Assembly: GCA_023131935.1 (NCBI GenBank)
Contig: JAGLYY010000178.1
Location: 1 to 14,596, forward strand
Length of the DNA: 14,596 bases
DNA from: Spirochaetales bacterium
GTDB taxonomy: Bacteria; Spirochaetota; Spirochaetia; JAGLYY01
Direction: 5' to 3'
Part shown: piece after piece, positions 13,617 through 14,596 of the stretch
Numbering within the stretch: position 1 is the first letter of the stretch
Layout of the letters: each line of letters starts with the position of its first letter
Program-made: the position numbers and the translations under genes
The notes under the pieces: model-generated
Seen by the model: the letters and a program-made list of their open reading frames with translations, nothing else
What the model was told of the DNA's origin: nothing
Databases searched by the model: none

Positions 13617-14594
13617 ATGCCGGCATATCAACCGAATGAACGAACCCCCGATCTTGAATCAATACAGAATGATTATTTTGAGACCGACCCATTATCCCTC
13701 TATTTGAAACAGATATCAAATTACCCCCTGCTTTCGAAAGCGGAGGAGCTTAAAATGGGTGAAACTATCAAACGGTGCAAGGAAAGCCTGGAGCAATTGG
13801 GAAAAGCCCGATCATCCGGGGAGCTTGATAAGGAACCCTGGATCCGGCAGAGTGAAATGCTGAAGCAAGAGCTTGATGAGAACCGGAGCCGGATGATTAC
13901 TTCCAACCTTCGGCTTGTAGTTTCAATCGCGAAGAAATATCAGCACCGGGGATTGAGTCTCCTGGATCTGATCAACGAAGGGAACATCGGTCTTATTGAA
14001 GCAGTTGAGCGGTTCGATTATACCAAGGGTTGTAAATTCTCAACCTACGGTACCTGGTGGATACAGCAATCGGTTATCAAATCCCTTGCTGATAAAGGCA
14101 GAACGATCCGAATTCCTATCCACGTCCTGAACACCATTCGAAAGTGTTTTTCAGTATCCAAATATCTGACCCAGCAGTTAAGCCGGGATCCCAGCAGCTC
14201 AGAAATTGCCGACTACATGGATATGCCTGAAGCTAAAGTAAAACGGTTTATGCGTCTCTCCGGCGAAATCGCTTCCCTGGATACCACCGTCGATGACGAG
14301 AATATAACCAGTCTCTCAGATCTTATTTCCAACGAAGATTATACCGAACCCTTCGAAGTTGTATTTGAATCAACATTGCAGGACATCCTTGACAAATCCT
14401 TACGTTTGATTTCCCCTCGGGAGATGAAAATTATTCAGCTCCGGTTCGGTCTTGCTGGCGAGGGTCCCCTTACACTGGAAGAAATAGGAAAGATCCTTGG
14501 GATTACACGGGAAAGGGTTCGGCAGATCCAGAATAAAGCGATCTCAAAGCTGAGCAGCTTCAGTGTGATTCGGGATTTGCAGGACGTGGTCTAG
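13617..14594 (+). CDS. Group-2 sigma-70 family RNA polymerase sigma factor
   Basis: This complete 325-residue sigma factor has region 1.2 (DPLSLYLKQISNYPLLSKAEE, about 24-44), a 35-residue charged non-conserved insert (about 57-90), and region 2 (about 91-170: NLRLVVSIAKKY, LDLINEGNIGLIEAVERFDYTKG, KFSTYGTWWIQQSV, RTIRIPIHV). Region 3 covers about 171-240, and region 4 ends in LTLEEIGKILGITRERVRQI (285-304). Region 1.1 is missing, which, with the length, makes it an alternative (RpoS/HrdB-like, group 2) factor rather than the housekeeping one. In region 2.4 the position of E. coli sigma-70 Thr440 is Ile154, while Gln151 matches Gln437. The -35 reading helix keeps the R-E-R..R-Q residues. A GGAG site lies 9 nt before the ATG. 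It follows lgt by 105 nt without an obvious terminator. Whether it is transcribed with the upstream cluster cannot be told. Confidence 0.93.
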   Translation: MPAYQPNERTPDLESIQNDYFETDPLSLYLKQISNYPLLSKAEELKMGETIKRCKESLEQLGKARSSGELDKEPWIRQSEMLKQELDENRSRMITSNLRLVVSIAKKYQHRGLSLLDLINEGNIGLIEAVERFDYTKGCKFSTYGTWWIQQSVIKSLADKGRTIRIPIHVLNTIRKCFSVSKYLTQQLSRDPSSSEIADYMDMPEAKVKRFMRLSGEIASLDTTVDDENITSLSDLISNEDYTEPFEVVFESTLQDILDKSLRLISPREMKIIQLRFGLAGEGPLTLEEIGKILGITRERVRQIQNKAISKLSSFSVIRDLQDVV

Positions 14595-14596
14595 GA

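Overview
The window is ordinary, densely packed bacterial chromosome. The best guess for the host is a free-living member of the Spirochaetota. This rests on gene content: a multi-module FapA/DUF342 protein beside a MinD-like ATPase, an atypical receiver protein behind pspA, and a group-2 sigma factor. It is an inference from recognition, since no marker such as 16S rRNA is present. Mobile elements, tRNA or rRNA genes and CRISPR arrays were not seen.

Left part (1-1978, minus strand): an envelope-stress operon read right to left. It encodes a STAS protein fused to a zinc ribbon, a YbjN/CesT-like chaperone-type protein, PspA, and a gene cut by the left edge that encodes a degenerate receiver-like domain. 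A strong sigma-70-type promoter lies at 2020-2048. In the same gap a second strong promoter (2216-2244) drives, in the opposite direction, a small secreted protein of unknown function (2265-2741).

Middle part (2752-7725): a sigma-54-type response regulator that ends straight after its AAA+ domain and has no DNA-binding domain (minus strand); an FxsA-family membrane protein (plus strand); then a tightly overlapped minus-strand operon ctpA - yjbQ - rsmE - tagA-like. The TagA-like enzyme lacks the aspartate expected in its family's active site.

Right part (7907-14594, plus strand): a four-helix membrane protein, a MinD/ParA-like ATPase and a 981-residue FapA-family protein are joined with 0-1 nt between genes. 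lgt follows 18 nt later, and a complete group-2 sigma-70 factor follows after a 105-nt gap. The divergent gap in front of this cluster (7726-7906) holds a 20-bp near-perfect dyad that could be an operator shared with the ctpA operon.

Taken together, much of the window concerns the cell envelope: membrane-stress sensing (PspA), periplasmic proteolysis (CtpA), lipoprotein maturation (Lgt), and a probable membrane- or pole-associated scaffold (membrane protein + ATPase + FapA-like). The least described features are the STAS-zinc ribbon/YbjN/PspA/receiver cassette and the membrane protein/MinD/multi-module FapA cassette.
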